From the NCBI GenBank assembly GCA_029641185.1, contig JAPWGK010000027.1, forward strand, positions 1-64,000: a stretch of DNA of 64,000 nucleotides. The letters are read 5' to 3'. Source of the stretch: Pseudofabraea citricarpa (taxonomy: Eukaryota; Ascomycota; Leotiomycetes; Helotiales; Dermateaceae). Under the pieces are notes generated by a model, which saw only the letters and a list, made by a program, of their open reading frames with translations, did not search any database and was not told where the DNA came from. Numbering within the stretch: the stretch's first letter is position 1; each line of letters opens with the position of its first letter. A program made the position numbers and the translations under genes. Below are positions 29,753 to 44,300 of the stretch, piece by piece.

Positions 29753-31150
29753 TCTCTCTACCTTATTGCCTCCCGCCTCATCCAACACGGCCTGGTTTTT
29801 CCTGCGCCTCTTCGTACCGCCATGAATCCTCCGGACATGATCTTTCATATTATCCAGACGACTAAACACCCTCCCACAGCCCTCCCACGCACAGCGGACC
29901 TGCGGACTATGCATGGCCTCATGTCGCTCACGGTCCTTCTTGCTAGTAAACCAAGCCTTGGAGCTCCTCGGGCGGCCAGCGGGAGCAGCAGGCGAGCCTG
30001 TGGAATAGTCCTTGTCTCCCTTTTCCTTGTCCTTCTCCTTGCCGTTGACGACGGCACTCGCGCTAAAATTCTCGGACCGCACGCACCTTGCCACCCGACA
30101 AAAGAAGCGTTGCTCGTGCTCCCGGTGGTGCCGCCGCAGCTCGGCTGGGCTCTCAAACAGCACTTGTGACATGCACCCAGCGTACATGCAGGACCAGCCG
30201 TTGCTGTTGTTTGCGGAGTCGGATGCCGATGCTGATTCGTGCTCGTCCTCGTCTTCGTGCTCGTCCTCGTGCTCGTTAAGATGTGAGTCTGAGTGTGAGT
30301 TTGGGTGTGCTTGTCCGTCATCTTCGTATTCGTGATTCGTCGCTGATAAGCTATGTGTATGTGTTCTTATGCGTGTATGCGCATCTGTATATATGTTGGC
30401 GAGATCAGATGTGCTAGGCGTGGCGGAGGGAATGATAGTAGCGGCAACGACATCTATGTCGACATCGACCATGGTGACGTTAGTGTTGTGATTTGAATTG
30501 AGATTTGAACTGACATCCGAGTTGAGGCTGGAGCTGAGATTCGAGAAGGGACTTCCATGTGATGATAACATCGCCATTCGACTGTGTGTCTTAATATTGT
30601 TGGACGTTGTCGGGTCGCTGAAGTAGTCGTAGTTCTGACCGATGGGTAAGAATGAGTTGTGCTCGCCTTGGTCCAGATTGTGATTTTGCGTAGCATAGCT
30701 GGTTGCCGCTATATCGTCTGGCCGTTCGTTTGAAGCGGGTGGTGCGTGGGCGAAGGCGTGGGCGCTACGCTGGCCATCGCCGTCGCTCTGCCTTCGGCCG
30801 TGGTATAGGTGTTGGTTGGGGCTTGCGAAATTCTGGTGCTGCTGCTGGTCGTCGTTGCTACTAGGTAGAGCATAAACCGCACTACTGTCGTAGATATTGT
30901 TGGTGTTGGGTAGTATGTTAAAGGGATCTGAATGTTGCTGTTGAAGATGTGGATGCTGAAGCGACAAAATGCTACCGGCAGACGCAGAACCAGGAGGGCT
31001 GGCACTGGTTAGTGCCGCTGTCGACGACGACAGTAACGATGAGGATGCTTGACGTGCAAAGAGGGGTAACGCAGACCATGCTCGCTTCCTTGGAAACTGG
31101 TGCTGGAGGCGGTCCTTTGGTATTAGGAGTAGAGAATGACAACCGTGCAT
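29750..31150 (-). CDS. C2H2 zinc-finger protein, 466 aa
   Basis: Probable DNA-binding nuclear regulator; target unknown. Residues 1-310 are low complexity, rich in Ser, Asn, His and Gln, with an acidic His/Glu/Asp run at about 284-306. Three C-terminal fingers follow. Finger 1 has C321, C326, H341, H345. Finger 2 has C351, C356, H410, H414, its Cys and His pairs separated by a 53-residue Lys/Glu/Ser-rich insert. Finger 3 has C420, C425, H438, H443. A KRRRKN stretch at 448-453 could be a nuclear localisation signal. The single exon opens with ATG in a good context (A at -3). Pyrimidine-rich TTTTCAG sequences just upstream on the minus strand leave room for a 5' untranslated intron. The last codons and the TAA abut or enter the tandem array, so the natural C terminus may have been altered. 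It is the only gene in its island. It is not recognisably Tri6, despite the shared finger type. Confidence 0.75.
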   Translation of the reverse strand: MHGCHSLLLIPKDRLQHQFPRKRAWSALPLFARQASSSLLSSSTAALTSASPPGSASAGSILSLQHPHLQQQHSDPFNILPNTNNIYDSSAVYALPSSNDDQQQHQNFASPNQHLYHGRRQSDGDGQRSAHAFAHAPPASNERPDDIAATSYATQNHNLDQGEHNSFLPIGQNYDYFSDPTTSNNIKTHSRMAMLSSHGSPFSNLSSSLNSDVSSNLNSNHNTNVTMVDVDIDVVAATIIPSATPSTSDLANIYTDAHTRIRTHTHSLSATNHEYEDDGQAHPNSHSDSHLNEHEDEHEDEDEHESASASDSANNSNGWSCMYAGCMSQVLFESPAELRRHHREHEQRFFCRVARCVRSENFSASAVVNGKEKDKEKGDKDYSTGSPAAPAGRPRSSKAWFTSKKDRERHEAMHSPQVRCAWEGCGRVFSRLDNMKDHVRRIHGGTKRRRKNQAVLDEAGGNKVER

Positions 31151-31560
31151 ATTTCTAACGTAAGGCAGTTAGGTAGTGAACCGATCTGCCCTCTGAAAAG
31201 ACAGAATCTGGCTGTTGGCTGGCCTGAAAACAGAGAAGATACAAAGAGTCGAACACACGGCGTTATTAGGTAAGTAGTGGTAAGGTAAGGGAGAAGGGAG
31301 ATATTCTTAAGAAAGGAGTATACCAGGCAGATGAGATGTCGAAGATTGCTTGCGTGGGATGGAGTAGACTGCTAGATAAGAGATGAGAACAGTCGCTAAG
31401 AAAGATAGACAAGGGAATCTAGTTGTTAGACTCGCACTCCTACTTTTACTACTATAGAAACTCACCTATAACGAACACCGCTACTATAGTGTATAGAACT
31501 CCTATTAGAGTTCCCACAGATCCGCATGACAACGAGGCTATATTAATTGGGTGAGAAACA
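31151..31560 (-). promoter_or_regulatory. Upstream region of the C2H2 gene
   Basis: About 400 bp of normally composed, un-mutated sequence between the zinc-finger start codon and the next RIP block. It holds two possible 3' splice sites (reading TTTTCAG on the minus strand, near 31,193 and 31,223) that would fit a 5'UTR intron. No clear TATA box and no other gene is visible. Confidence 0.4.
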
Positions 31561-34500
31561 GATATTTGAATATTATTAAGCGAAGATCGAACTAAAAAAA
31601 GGTAAAAGAAGAGAGAAGAATATATGAATCTTAAGTTAGTATCTTAGGAACTCTAAATAGTATCTAGTACGTTATAATAGTAGTATTTGTTATAAGTAAG
31701 TTTTTATAATATTTTACTAATATAAGCGAAAGCGAGTAATTATTAAACTTACTTTTAATAATACTTTTATAAGCGCTTTACTAATAATTAATAAAAGAAA
31801 GTACGCCCTAGAAGTTTCTAAGATAAAATTTAATAATAATTATATATTAAACTTTTATTTAAATTTTTAACTTAATATACTTAAATTACTTAATTATTTA
31901 ATTTTTTAAAACTTTTAAATTCTCTTAATATAATAATAATATCTTATTAATAAACTAATTTATAAATTATAAGTTATAAAAAGTTTTAAGTTATATTAAA
32001 CTTATATTACTAAATAAAAGAAAATAAATCTTATTATAATTTTTTATAAGATATATAAAAACTTAAAGTTTAATATTCTTAAATTTATATTAATTAATAT
32101 ACTTATAAGATTAAAATAATAATAATATAATAATACCTAAAAATAAAAAATTAATTATAATTTATAAATTAATTTTTATTACTAATAAAAATATTTTACT
32201 TATATTAATAATATAAAAGAAAACTTTAAATAAAATTATAATTTAATTTTAATTTATTAAAAAATAAATAATTCTTAGTTTTAAATTTAAGTTATATTAA
32301 TAATTAACTAAGAATTTAATATTTTTATTATTTTATTAAATTTAAAAGTAATAAAATTAATTAATTATATAAATTATTTTTTCTTAATAATTATTTAAAT
32401 TATAAATACTTTTTATATATTTTATTTATTATTAAATATTAAATTCTTTTATATATTTTTTCTTTTATCTTATATATATAATATAAGTTTTAAATATAAA
32501 TATATTTTAGTTATTTAAATATTAATATAAAGAAATTATATTAGAATCTTTTTATAATATTAAAATTATTTATAAATATAACTTTTTTTTCTTATACTTT
32601 AATATTAATATAAGATTTTAGATTTATAAAATAAATAATTAAAAATATAAAATAAAAGAGAAAACTTTAATTATTAAATTAAAATAAAGTAATTAAATAA
32701 ATAAAAATAAAAAGAAAATAAAAAATTAAGTTATCTTAAATATTAAAAAAAATTATTAACTTTAAATATAAGTTATAATATTAAATTATTTAAATTATAT
32801 TATTATTATTTTTTTTTCTTATATAAAATTTAATTTCTAAGTATAAAATAATTTAACTTTCTTTTATAATAATAATATAAAAAGATATAAGTAAAAGCTT
32901 TTATTAAAATAAATTTAAGAATAATAAAAAATAAAAATATATAATTAATATTTATTTTAATAAAATAAAATACTTATAATAATAAAATATTATTAATATA
33001 CTAATATTACCTAATATAATATAAAGTAATTAAAAGTAATTACTTAGGATTTTATATAAAATTAATAGAATTTACTAAGTGTATATATTTAAATTAAGTT
33101 AATAATAATTATTATATAAATAAAAGTAAATTTATTAAGTTTAATCGAATAATATATTATATAATTAATTATATAATATTATTAATACTAATAACTTTTT
33201 ATAAGTTAATAAATTATTATAATTTTTATTCTTTTATCTTATATATAATACTTTTAATTAAATACGATTTAATTTAATTTTATTATTTTAAATAATCTTA
33301 ATTAATCTTATTTAATTTCTTTTTTTATAATTAATTCGAGTTTCTTATTATTAATTAATTATTATAAAACCTAATATAATTAATCTTTTATAAAAGTATT
33401 AGTTAAATTATAAGTATTATTAATTTATTAAACTTTATATATTTTCTTTTATTCGTATAATTATTATAATCTTATTATATTAATTATTAGATTTTTTATT
33501 ACTATTATTTTTAGTTTAATTATATAATTATATAAAAAATATAAATTTATATAAAATACTAATAAAATAATAATATTAATATTAAGCTTTTTAAGAATAT
33601 TATTAATTATTATATTAATTATACTTCTAGAATTAAATCTATTAATTATTATATATAAGTTAAAAGCTAATATTAATTACGTAATATATTTATATTTAAT
33701 AAAAGATTAATTTATTATTTATAATATATATAAAATTCGAGTCTTTTAGATATTTTTTAGTAATAAATATAATAAGAAATCTTAGTTAAAAGCTAAAATC
33801 TTTATTATTTATAAATAATATATTAATAAATATTAATAACTTTATATTCTTAAGTATAAATTTTAAATATTAAAAACTTTTAATATTATTATCTAATTAT
33901 TATTTTAGTATTTTATTAAGAAAATATATATTTTTATTAGTATAATCTTTCACTTATATTATATATAAGAGTATAAAAGATATTTTAAGATAAATTATAA
34001 AAGTAATATAAGTATTTCTAATATATTTTAACTTCGAAACTAAAGTAAAAGTATTAATAATATATATTTATTTATACTAATATTATTATATAAGTAAAAT
34101 CGATTTATTATCTTAGAATTTAATATTCGTATTATTAAAATTAATAAAATATTTAATTAATAATTATTATATTAATTTTATAATATATTAAGCTTTTTAG
34201 AATATATTTTCTTTTATATAAATATATTCTTTTATACCTAAGAATAAAATATATTAGTTTATAATATTATTATAATTTCTTTTTTAAATAAAAAATATAA
34301 ATTATAATAAAAGATTTATAATCTTAATTTATTAATATAATATATATAATAAGTTTAAAACTAATATATTTTTACTTCTAATATTTTATATACTAAGTAA
34401 ATTACTTATAATATATTCTTTTTACTAATATTAATCTCTAATAATAATTTAATAAAAAACTTATAATTTAGTTTAATAATTAATTATATATATACCTAGA

Positions 34501-37500
34501 AAATATCTTATAAATATATTTTTATCTTTTATAAGCTAAGTATTATTATAAGATATAATATTAATTACTAAGAAATATATTAAATTATAAGTAATTATAT
34601 AAGTTTTTTTTTTTTTTTTATTATTATATACTTATATTATTAATTTTAACTTTTTATATAAGATATTAGTTTTTTTTCTTTTAATATTATTTATAATATA
34701 TACCTTAAATAATTATATTAATAATAATATAATATAAATATTAATAATTTTAAATATAACTTAGTTAATTAATTTTTTAATTTTCTTTTTCCTAGAATTA
34801 ATAAAGAAATTATTTAATATTTTAATTATTTTATTTCTTTTATAATATAAGTATAAGCTTTATTATTAATTCTTTTTTTAAAATTATTATAATATTAATC
34901 GAGTTTATTTCTAATTTATTATACTTTTATTTTAGTAAAAAAAAGAATTTATTTAGTAAATTTAATATTTATTTAATAGATATTATAATATTATTAGTAA
35001 TAGTTTTTTCTTAAGCTAATTAAAAAGAAATAATTTTAATAATTTAAAGTAAAAGATTAATATAATACTTTTTTATAAAGATTATTTTAAATTACTTAAG
35101 TTTTATTAGGAATTATATATTTATTATATAATTATTAATTAAAAGTAATTAATATAACTTTTATTATTTTTTATATTTATATTATATTATTACTTTTACT
35201 TTAATTAATATATATAATATATTTTTTACTTATAATTTATTATATTAATATAATTCTTTTATAATAATATTATTTATATATAATTTTATAATTTCTTTTA
35301 TTATTATATAAATATAATAAATTAAAATATATTATTTATAAATAACTTTTAAATACTAATAATATTATTATTAATTTATTTAGGCTTATTATATTATTAA
35401 TAGTTTTTATATTTACCTAAAAAGTTTTTTCTTTTTATAACTTTAATAACTTTTTTCTAATAATATTATATATTCTCTAAAATAATATATAATATTATTT
35501 AATTATATTAATTAAGTTATATACTTTAATAAAAATATATTTTCTAGTATTATATATTATAAAATTAAATAAGCTAAGATAAATATTAATTTAATAATTA
35601 TATAAGGTTTCTTATATATATTTTATAAAAATATTATAAAAGAAATATATTACTTAGAATTATATTATCTTATTAATTATATATAATATTAGTAATACTA
35701 ATATTCTTAGATATATAATATTAATTATAATATAATAATTAAACTCTAAGTTATCTTTTAATATAAATTTAAATCGCCTTAGTAATTTTTTATTTTCTTA
35801 ATAAAACTTATAAAACTTTATAAGTTATTTAATTATCTAATAATTAAAATTATAATTAAATTAAGTTAATATATTAATAAATTATTAAATAAATAAATAA
35901 TCGAATTAATAATATAATTAATATAATTTTTACTTAGTAAGTTTTTTTTTAGAATAATATTTACTTTTATTAATAAATATTAAAATATAATATAAGAAAA
36001 ATATATTATCTTATATTAGAAATTAATACTTAAATTATTATATTATAAGAATTTTTTTAAGTAAAAAAGCTTTCTTAGGTTTAATTAACTTATTAGTAAG
36101 ATTATTAAAATAATATTTTTAATAATTAGAATTTTTAATTAATAAGATAAATAAAATATTTATATTAATAATATAAAAGTTTATATTATTAATTAGAAAG
36201 TTAATATAAATAAATCTCTTAGATTTTAGCTTTTTAATTTTAAACTTAAATTTTTAAGTATTATTAGTATTAATCTTATAATATTAAATTTATTATAAGA
36301 TTAAGTATTACTTATATTATATACTTAATATATATATTATATTAGTATTAATTAATATATTATAGAAGTAGTTTTTATTATATTTTAATAAAAATAAATT
36401 ACTTATATTAAAAACTTTTATTATTTTTATAATAATTTTTATAATAATAAATATAATTTCTATTAATTTATATAAAATAAACTAATAAATTAGCTACTTA
36501 TTTATTTTCGTATTATTAATATTATTATAAATATTAAATATAAATATTTTACTAAAAATAAAAATATTTTTTTTATTTTTTTTAAAATTCGATTAATTAT
36601 TTTCTTTAAGTTTATCTTTTATTTCTAGTAAATATTAATATTATTTCTTATTATTTTTATTACTTATATATTTAATAAAAGAATAATAATATATCTTCTA
36701 ATATTTCTTTTTAATATACTTAGTTAACTAAGATTCTTTTTTATTATATATATTATATATTAGATTCTTTTTTATAAAAACCTTAGTTTATTAATAATTA
36801 TAATAATTATTATTATATTCGGATTATTATTTATTATAATTATTATAATTATAATAATTTTAGATATAATAGTTTTAATTTATAAATATAATTTCTTATA
36901 TTTTCTTTTATTTCTTTTAATAATTATAAATATATATTAATATATATAATTTTATTATAAAGTTTATAAGAGTAATTATTTAGTTTTTATATATATAATC
37001 GTATACTAGGATTATATTATATATTATATATAATTTATCTAAAACTTTAGATTTATTTTATAATTAAATACTTATAACTTTTTTAGTAATATATTAAGAT
37101 ATTTTATTATTAATTTATTAAGGTACTTTAATATTATTAATTATAAGTTAATATTATTTGATTCTTCTAATAATTCTCTTTTAAAATTATATATTTTTTA
37201 AATTAAAAGAATATTTATTTTTCTTTTATTACTTAAGTAAAAATTAAGAGTATTTTCTTTTAATATAATAAAAAAAAATTATTATTAATTTCTCTAGTAT
37301 TATTATTCTTTTATAATAATTTATAAAAATTTTAAACTTATAATTAAAATAATTATTAGATTTAATATACTTTTATTTATTTATAAATATATTTCTAAGT
37401 ATAAGAATTTTTTTTATATATTAGCTTATTATATAACTATTAATTATTAAGTAATATTCTTTTATAAATAATAATTATACTAAGATTATAAGCTTTATAA

Positions 37501-37674
37501 AATATATTATTAATATTACTAGTAATATTATTACTCTTAGATTTTCTTATATATATTTATAATTTATTAGTAATATAATATTTATATAATATTAATTAAT
37601 TATTAGTATAATAATAACCTTCTTTTTAATAATTTAATTATTAAAAATATATTACTTTTCTTTTATTTATTAAG
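31561..37674. repeat. AT-rich RIP block without decodable content
   Basis: CpA and TpG are again almost absent. I found no translatable domain and no LTR pair. The only item I can place is the mutated copy of a short repeat at 31,746-31,815. Confidence 0.85.
31746..31815 (+). repeat. RIP-mutated copy of a short dispersed repeat
   Basis: It aligns without gaps to 58,501-58,570: 48 of 70 positions agree, and 15 of the 22 differences are C-to-T or G-to-A in the direction of this copy. It shares AGTA-x-GCCCTAGAA with the other copy. Confidence 0.7.
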
Positions 37675-37874
37675 TATTAGAAAAATTATATACTTTTTAT
37701 TTATATCTCTTAAGTTATAAGTATATAATTAAGTCTTAGTATTTTATATAAATAATATATTATATATAAGTTAATATTTTATAAATAAATAATTTAACTA
37801 AGTATTAATATATATTTATAATTATATATATATTATTTATATATATATATAATTATTAGATAATTATATTAATA
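37675..37874 (+). repeat. 5' LTR of copy C
   Basis: This 200 bp sequence starts TATTAGAA and ends TTAATA, like the LTRs of copy B. Confidence 0.8.
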
Positions 37875-39333
37875 CTAATTAATAATTTAACTTAATTATT
37901 ATATAATAATCTTATATATAAAGTAAGATTATAAAATAATAAGATTTTAAGAACTTAATAATAAAAAGTAATCTTAGCTTATTAATTTAATCTTAAAAGA
38001 TATTTTATAAATTTAACTTATATTAAATAAAAAATATTATCTTTAAACGAAATAATATAATTTTAATTAAAAGAAATCTTTTATAAAACTTATAAGTAAT
38101 AATAAGTTTTATAATAAAAAGAAAATATTTTATTAACCTTAAATAATAAAAGAATAAAATTAATATAACTAATATAAATAAATATATATATTATAATAAA
38201 TATTAATATATAAAAGAAATAAAAGATAAAAGATAATAAATTATAAAATAATTTTAAGAATATATTTTAAGAATAAATATTAGTAATATATAATAAAAAA
38301 TTAAAAGTAATTATAACTAAAATCTATATATACTTATAAGTATATAAAATATTTATTAAACTTAAATTAAAATTTATATCTTATATTTAACTTTTAGTAA
38401 ATCTCTTAAGTAAAAAGAAATCTTATATATAAAAGAAAATTTAGTTTAAGATATAAGCTAAAAGATCTAATATATAAGTTACTTCTAATAAGTATTTTAT
38501 ATAATATTTTTATAATAAGCTTAATTATAATATTAAAGTAATTTATTTAATTATTAATTAAAAATACTTATATTTTTCTAAGAATAAATTAAGCTTATAT
38601 AATATAATAAAAAAAATATAATTTAAACTAATATTTTAATTCTTATATATTTTAGCTTAATATTTACCTAAGGTTTATTAGTATCTTAAACCTAAGTTTT
38701 TAGTTTAAAAGATACTTTTTTATAATATTATATTTATAAGATAACTTTATATAAAATTCTTTATAATAATAATATATCTAGGAACCTAGAATATTATTAA
38801 TTAATAAGTTAATTATTTAGCTAATAAAAATTTATAATATATTAAATAATAATAAGTATATAAGTAAATTATAAAATATTTTTAATATAAAAATATAAGT
38901 ATTTTTTAATTATTATAATAAAATAAAAATATTAGATTATAATTATTATTTAATATTTCTTTATAATATTTTAAGATCTAATATCTAAGATTTATTATAA
39001 TAAAATATTTAGCTAAGTATATAATATTTATATAATAATATAAATAATAAAAGATTATTTTAAAACTAAAGAAAATAAGTAATTATATTTCTTAGAATAA
39101 TATAAGATTATATTCTAAGGAATTATTTAATAATATCTAAATAAATTAAAACTTAAATATCTTAAGATTTTATTTAATATATTTTATATAATATAATAAA
39201 AACTTTTAGTTTAGTATTAAAATAAATATAATTTATATAATTAAATATTAAATATATATTATAATATTCTAAAATATAATTTTATATTTTATAAATTAAG
39301 TTTAATATTAAAGAGATTATATTTAGAATTAAA

Positions 39334-39735
<402 letters not shown>

Positions 39736-41117
39736 AAGATATATAAATTAAGTTATATAAAAAATTATTTTCTTTAGTAATTAATTAAATTAAAATAATA
39801 TAATTAGCTTTTTAATATATATATTATATAATAAGTATAACTTTTACTTATATAATAAAATTATTAGGAGTAAAACTAAAGTATTTATAAATATTAGAAT
39901 AATATTTACTAGAAAGATTTTAATAAGAAATATTATACGAATTTATTATATCTTATAAGCTTAATAAAAAAGAAATTATTACTTAAAGTTAATTAATTAT
40001 ATAATATAAAAGGATTATTTATAAAATAAACTTATAATATTTATAATAATAACTAAATTAGCTTATTAGATATCTTTTATATATTTTATTATTAATCTTA
40101 AGTTTATATATATAATAAGATAAAAATTAAAGCTTATAATAATTATTAAGAATATATATAATATATTTTTAACTTATTTATAAATAATTTACTTTTTCTA
40201 AAAATTAAACTAAAAGACTAATAATATATTAAGAATAAGTTTAATTAATATATATATTAATTAGATTATATCTTTTAAATATAATAAAAATAATAATTTT
40301 ATATAATTATTCTTAGAAATAATATTACTAAAAGACGCGATTAAATTTAATTAAATAATAAATAATAATAATATAATAAATAATAAATAACTAAAAGTAC
40401 TAGAAATAAACTCGAGTTATCTTTTTATTATATATATTAAATATATAATCTTATATTTCTAGGATAAAATTATTAAAATTATTATAATTTATTATATTAA
40501 AAATATTAAGATTATCTTTATAATAAGATATTATATTTTTATAAGACTAAGTTAATAATCTAAAATATACTAAAAATAAAAGAATAAAATTTAAAGTTAA
40601 AGAGAAAAAAAAAAAAAGAAAAAAGATAAATAATTAATTATAAATATAAAGAAAAAAGAAATAAAATTTAGTTATTAATAGAAAAAAGAAATTAAAAAAA
40701 ATAAAAAAATTCCTAGGTATTTATAATTATAAAAAAACGTTATAATTACTAAAATAATAATTTATAATTATAAAATATTAATTTATATAATTATTTATTT
40801 TATTTATTAAAAGATAAAATTAATAATTTATATAAGTTAAAATTATTATAAAAAAATCTCTAGAACCTAAGTATATAACTTATTAATATTATATAATATA
40901 TTTTTTATAATTATTTAATAGATTATTTCTTTATATTAAGTATTTTTTTATTTATATATCTTATATTTATAAGTTTAATATTTATAGGTATTTATCTTTA
41001 GTTTCTTACTTACTTATATTTTCTTAGTATTAATTATTTTTAATATTATACTTATATAATATTACTTTATATAAAATATAATTTAATTTAATACTTATTA
41101 AAAAAAAAAATTACTAG

Positions 41118-41318
41118 TATTAAAAGAATTATATACTTTTTATTTATATCTCTTAAGTTATAAGTATTTAATTAAGTCTTAGTATTTCGTATAAATAATA
41201 TATTATATATAAGTTAATATATTTGTAAATAAATAATTTAATTAATTATTAATATATATTTATAATTATATATATATTATTTATATATATATATAATTAT
41301 AATATAATTATATTAATA
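41118..41318 (+). repeat. 3' LTR of copy C
   Basis: This 201 bp sequence is preceded by a poly-purine run at about 41,099-41,110. Confidence 0.8.
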
Positions 41319-44300
41319 TTAATAAACTTTATAAGTATAATTATTCTAATATTATATATATTAATATTTAAGTAATAACTTATTAGATATTATAAAATAA
41401 TTAAATTTACTTATATTATAATTTATTTGATTTTATTATTATATTATAAATTTCTTAAGTTTCTTATACTCTTATAACTTATTATTATTAATTTCTTTTT
41501 CTTTTAAGTATATTACTTTTTATAAGATTTCTTATAATTAAATACTTATATTCTTAATAATTATTAATTACTTTAATATTAGCTTTATTATTAGCTACTT
41601 TTATATTTTAGGTTTTTTAAGTACTTTTATAAAATAACTTAAAATTATTCTTTTATCTTTAATAATTTATATTTTATAATTATATAATATATCTCTTAGT
41701 TAATAAATAACTTATAATTTACTTTTATTTTTTATTATTTTATTTTATCGTATAAAGTTTTTATAATAAGCTTATTATAACTTTTATTAAATTTATACTT
41801 TAGTATTATATACTTTTATTCGCTCATATATATAATCTTATATATTTTTATTTAATATAATTAAAAGATTTTTTAAGATATTATTATTTACTTAAGTTAT
41901 ATATATTCGAGTCGATTTATATAATTAATTTAAGGTTTATATTATATATAATAATACTTATAATATATATATATTTAATTTAAAGTTTAAGATTTATAAG
42001 AATATATTAATATAATATTATTAGATTAAATATTATTTTTAAATATATTAGGCTAATTTTATTCTTATAATATAAGTCTTAAAACTAATATTATTATTAT
42101 ATTATTTTATTTATTCTTAGATAATTCTCTTAAGTTTAATATTTCTTTTTATTTAAATAACTTTTTTTACTAATATTTTATTATTATAATTACTCGCGTT
42201 TTTTATTATTAGATTATTTTAAGTAAACTTAAATTATATCTAATAATATATATTAATATTTTATATTTTTAAATATTTACTTATAAGTAATAAGATTTAA
42301 AAGATATTTAAGAGATTAATAAAAGCTAATAAAAAGCTATAAATAATCTTCTAATAATAAAAAAGATTATTTATTAAATAAAAGATTTTTAGAAAATTAA
42401 AAGAATTAAAAAGATAAAAGATTTATTTTTCTTATAAGTTATACGCTTAAGTTATTTTTAACTTCTAATATTTTATTAGGCTTAATTATAAAATATACTA
42501 GAGAATAAATAAGTTAATAAAAAGAAGAATAAAATAAAAGATATTATTTTTAATATAAAAGCTTTTCTTATAATAATTTATTATAAACTTAAGTTTTAAT
42601 TTATTATAAACTTAAGTTCTTTTTATTAGATAAAAAAATATAATTATATATAAATAAAAGATAAAAAAAGAAAATAAAAAGTAAAATAAAAAGAAATTAA
42701 ATATTTTAGAATTAAAGAAAAAAATAAAAAATAAAATAAAAAGAAATAAGAGGTTTAAGAATTAAAAGAAAAAGTAAAAGATAAAATAAAAAAAAATAAG
42801 AGATTCTAAAAAGTTAAAAAATAAAAATAAAAAAATAAAAAAATAGTTTTATAATTAAAAGAAAAATAAATTCTTATATTTTTTATAATATTAAAGATTC
42901 TTATAATAAATTAATATTTATATAATTATTTTTAAGAAGATAATTTTATTAATAATATACTTGTTTTTATACTTTCTTTTTACTAAGAATTAAAAGAAAA
43001 TATTAAAATATTTTTTCGCTTTCTAATAAATAAATTTATTATAAAGTATTTTAATATATCTTAAGATATTTTTTCGATTATTCTTTTAATTTATTTAATT
43101 TATATTAAAGTAAAATATTAGTTTTTCTTTTAATTATATAAGATAATTTTAATTTATTTTATTAAGTAAGTTAAATAAAGTTTTATTAAAGTTATAATAA
43201 AACTTATATTAGATTATTAATATAAGATATTATTTTATTTCTCTTATAATAATCGAATAATATTTACTTAAATATCTTATATATTAGCTTAAAAATTTAA
43301 GTATCTAAGTTATATTTAAATATATAAATTATAATATATATATAACTTTTTATTTATTATTAATAAATAATTTTATTAATTTATTAATTCTTAGGTTATA
43401 AGAGTTATAAATTATTTATTTTTATAATTAAAATTACTTTCTTTTTATAAGTAATATAAAAAATATTAAATATATTAGAATATAATTATATCTTAATATT
43501 ATAATAATTTATTAATAAGCTAAATAATATTATATTTTAATTTTTAATATTATTTATTTAATTAAATTAAATATTTATTTTATTTAATCTAATATTTAAT
43601 ATATATTTATTCTAGAAATATAAGAAGATAATAAAAGATAAATTATAATTATATTATTTATTTATATATTTCTTTTTATTATTTCTTAGATACTTAATAA
43701 AATTATTTAAGGTTATTACTTAAGTAAAAGTATAAGTGATTCTAAAGATTTTATTCTTATAAAAATATTTTAGTTTTAGTTATTATTTATTATATTAATT
43801 ATTAGTTCTAGTAGATTTATAACTAGTTTAAAGCTTATAAAATCGAATTATTATTTTCTTTTAATTTTATCTTTTACTAATATATATATATTAGCTAATA
43901 TAAGTTTTCTTTTATTATTATTAATAGTTATTATATATACTAGGATTTAATTATTCGTGTTCTCTTAAATAATATAATTATCTTAGTAAATTAAAAACTT
44001 TTTTTTTTATTTAATAATCTTATAATTTATTATTATTAATAGATTTTCTTATTACTTAGATTTATATAAATATATAAAAAAGAATTTTCTTTTTTATTTA
44101 TATATATTTAATATTATATTATCTAAAAAGAATTCTTATATTAAAAGTATATTAATATATTATATTATTATTATATTATATAAATTATTAAATTAAGTAA
44201 AATTAAAAATAAAAAATATATTTAAGAATATAATTATAATTAAGTTATTTATATTTATTCTAGGGTTAATTAATTTCCTAGTAAATAATTTAATATTCCT

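Noticed and set aside
29822..30335. Plus-strand frames of about 60-115 codons opposite the zinc-finger gene
   Set aside because: They overlap the C2H2 coding exon on the other strand and show no domains; they are antisense shadows.
29750..31150. The zinc-finger gene as tri6
   Set aside because: It is much longer, has a split middle finger and lies 16.6 kb and an RIP block away from the tri genes; the finger class alone is not evidence.
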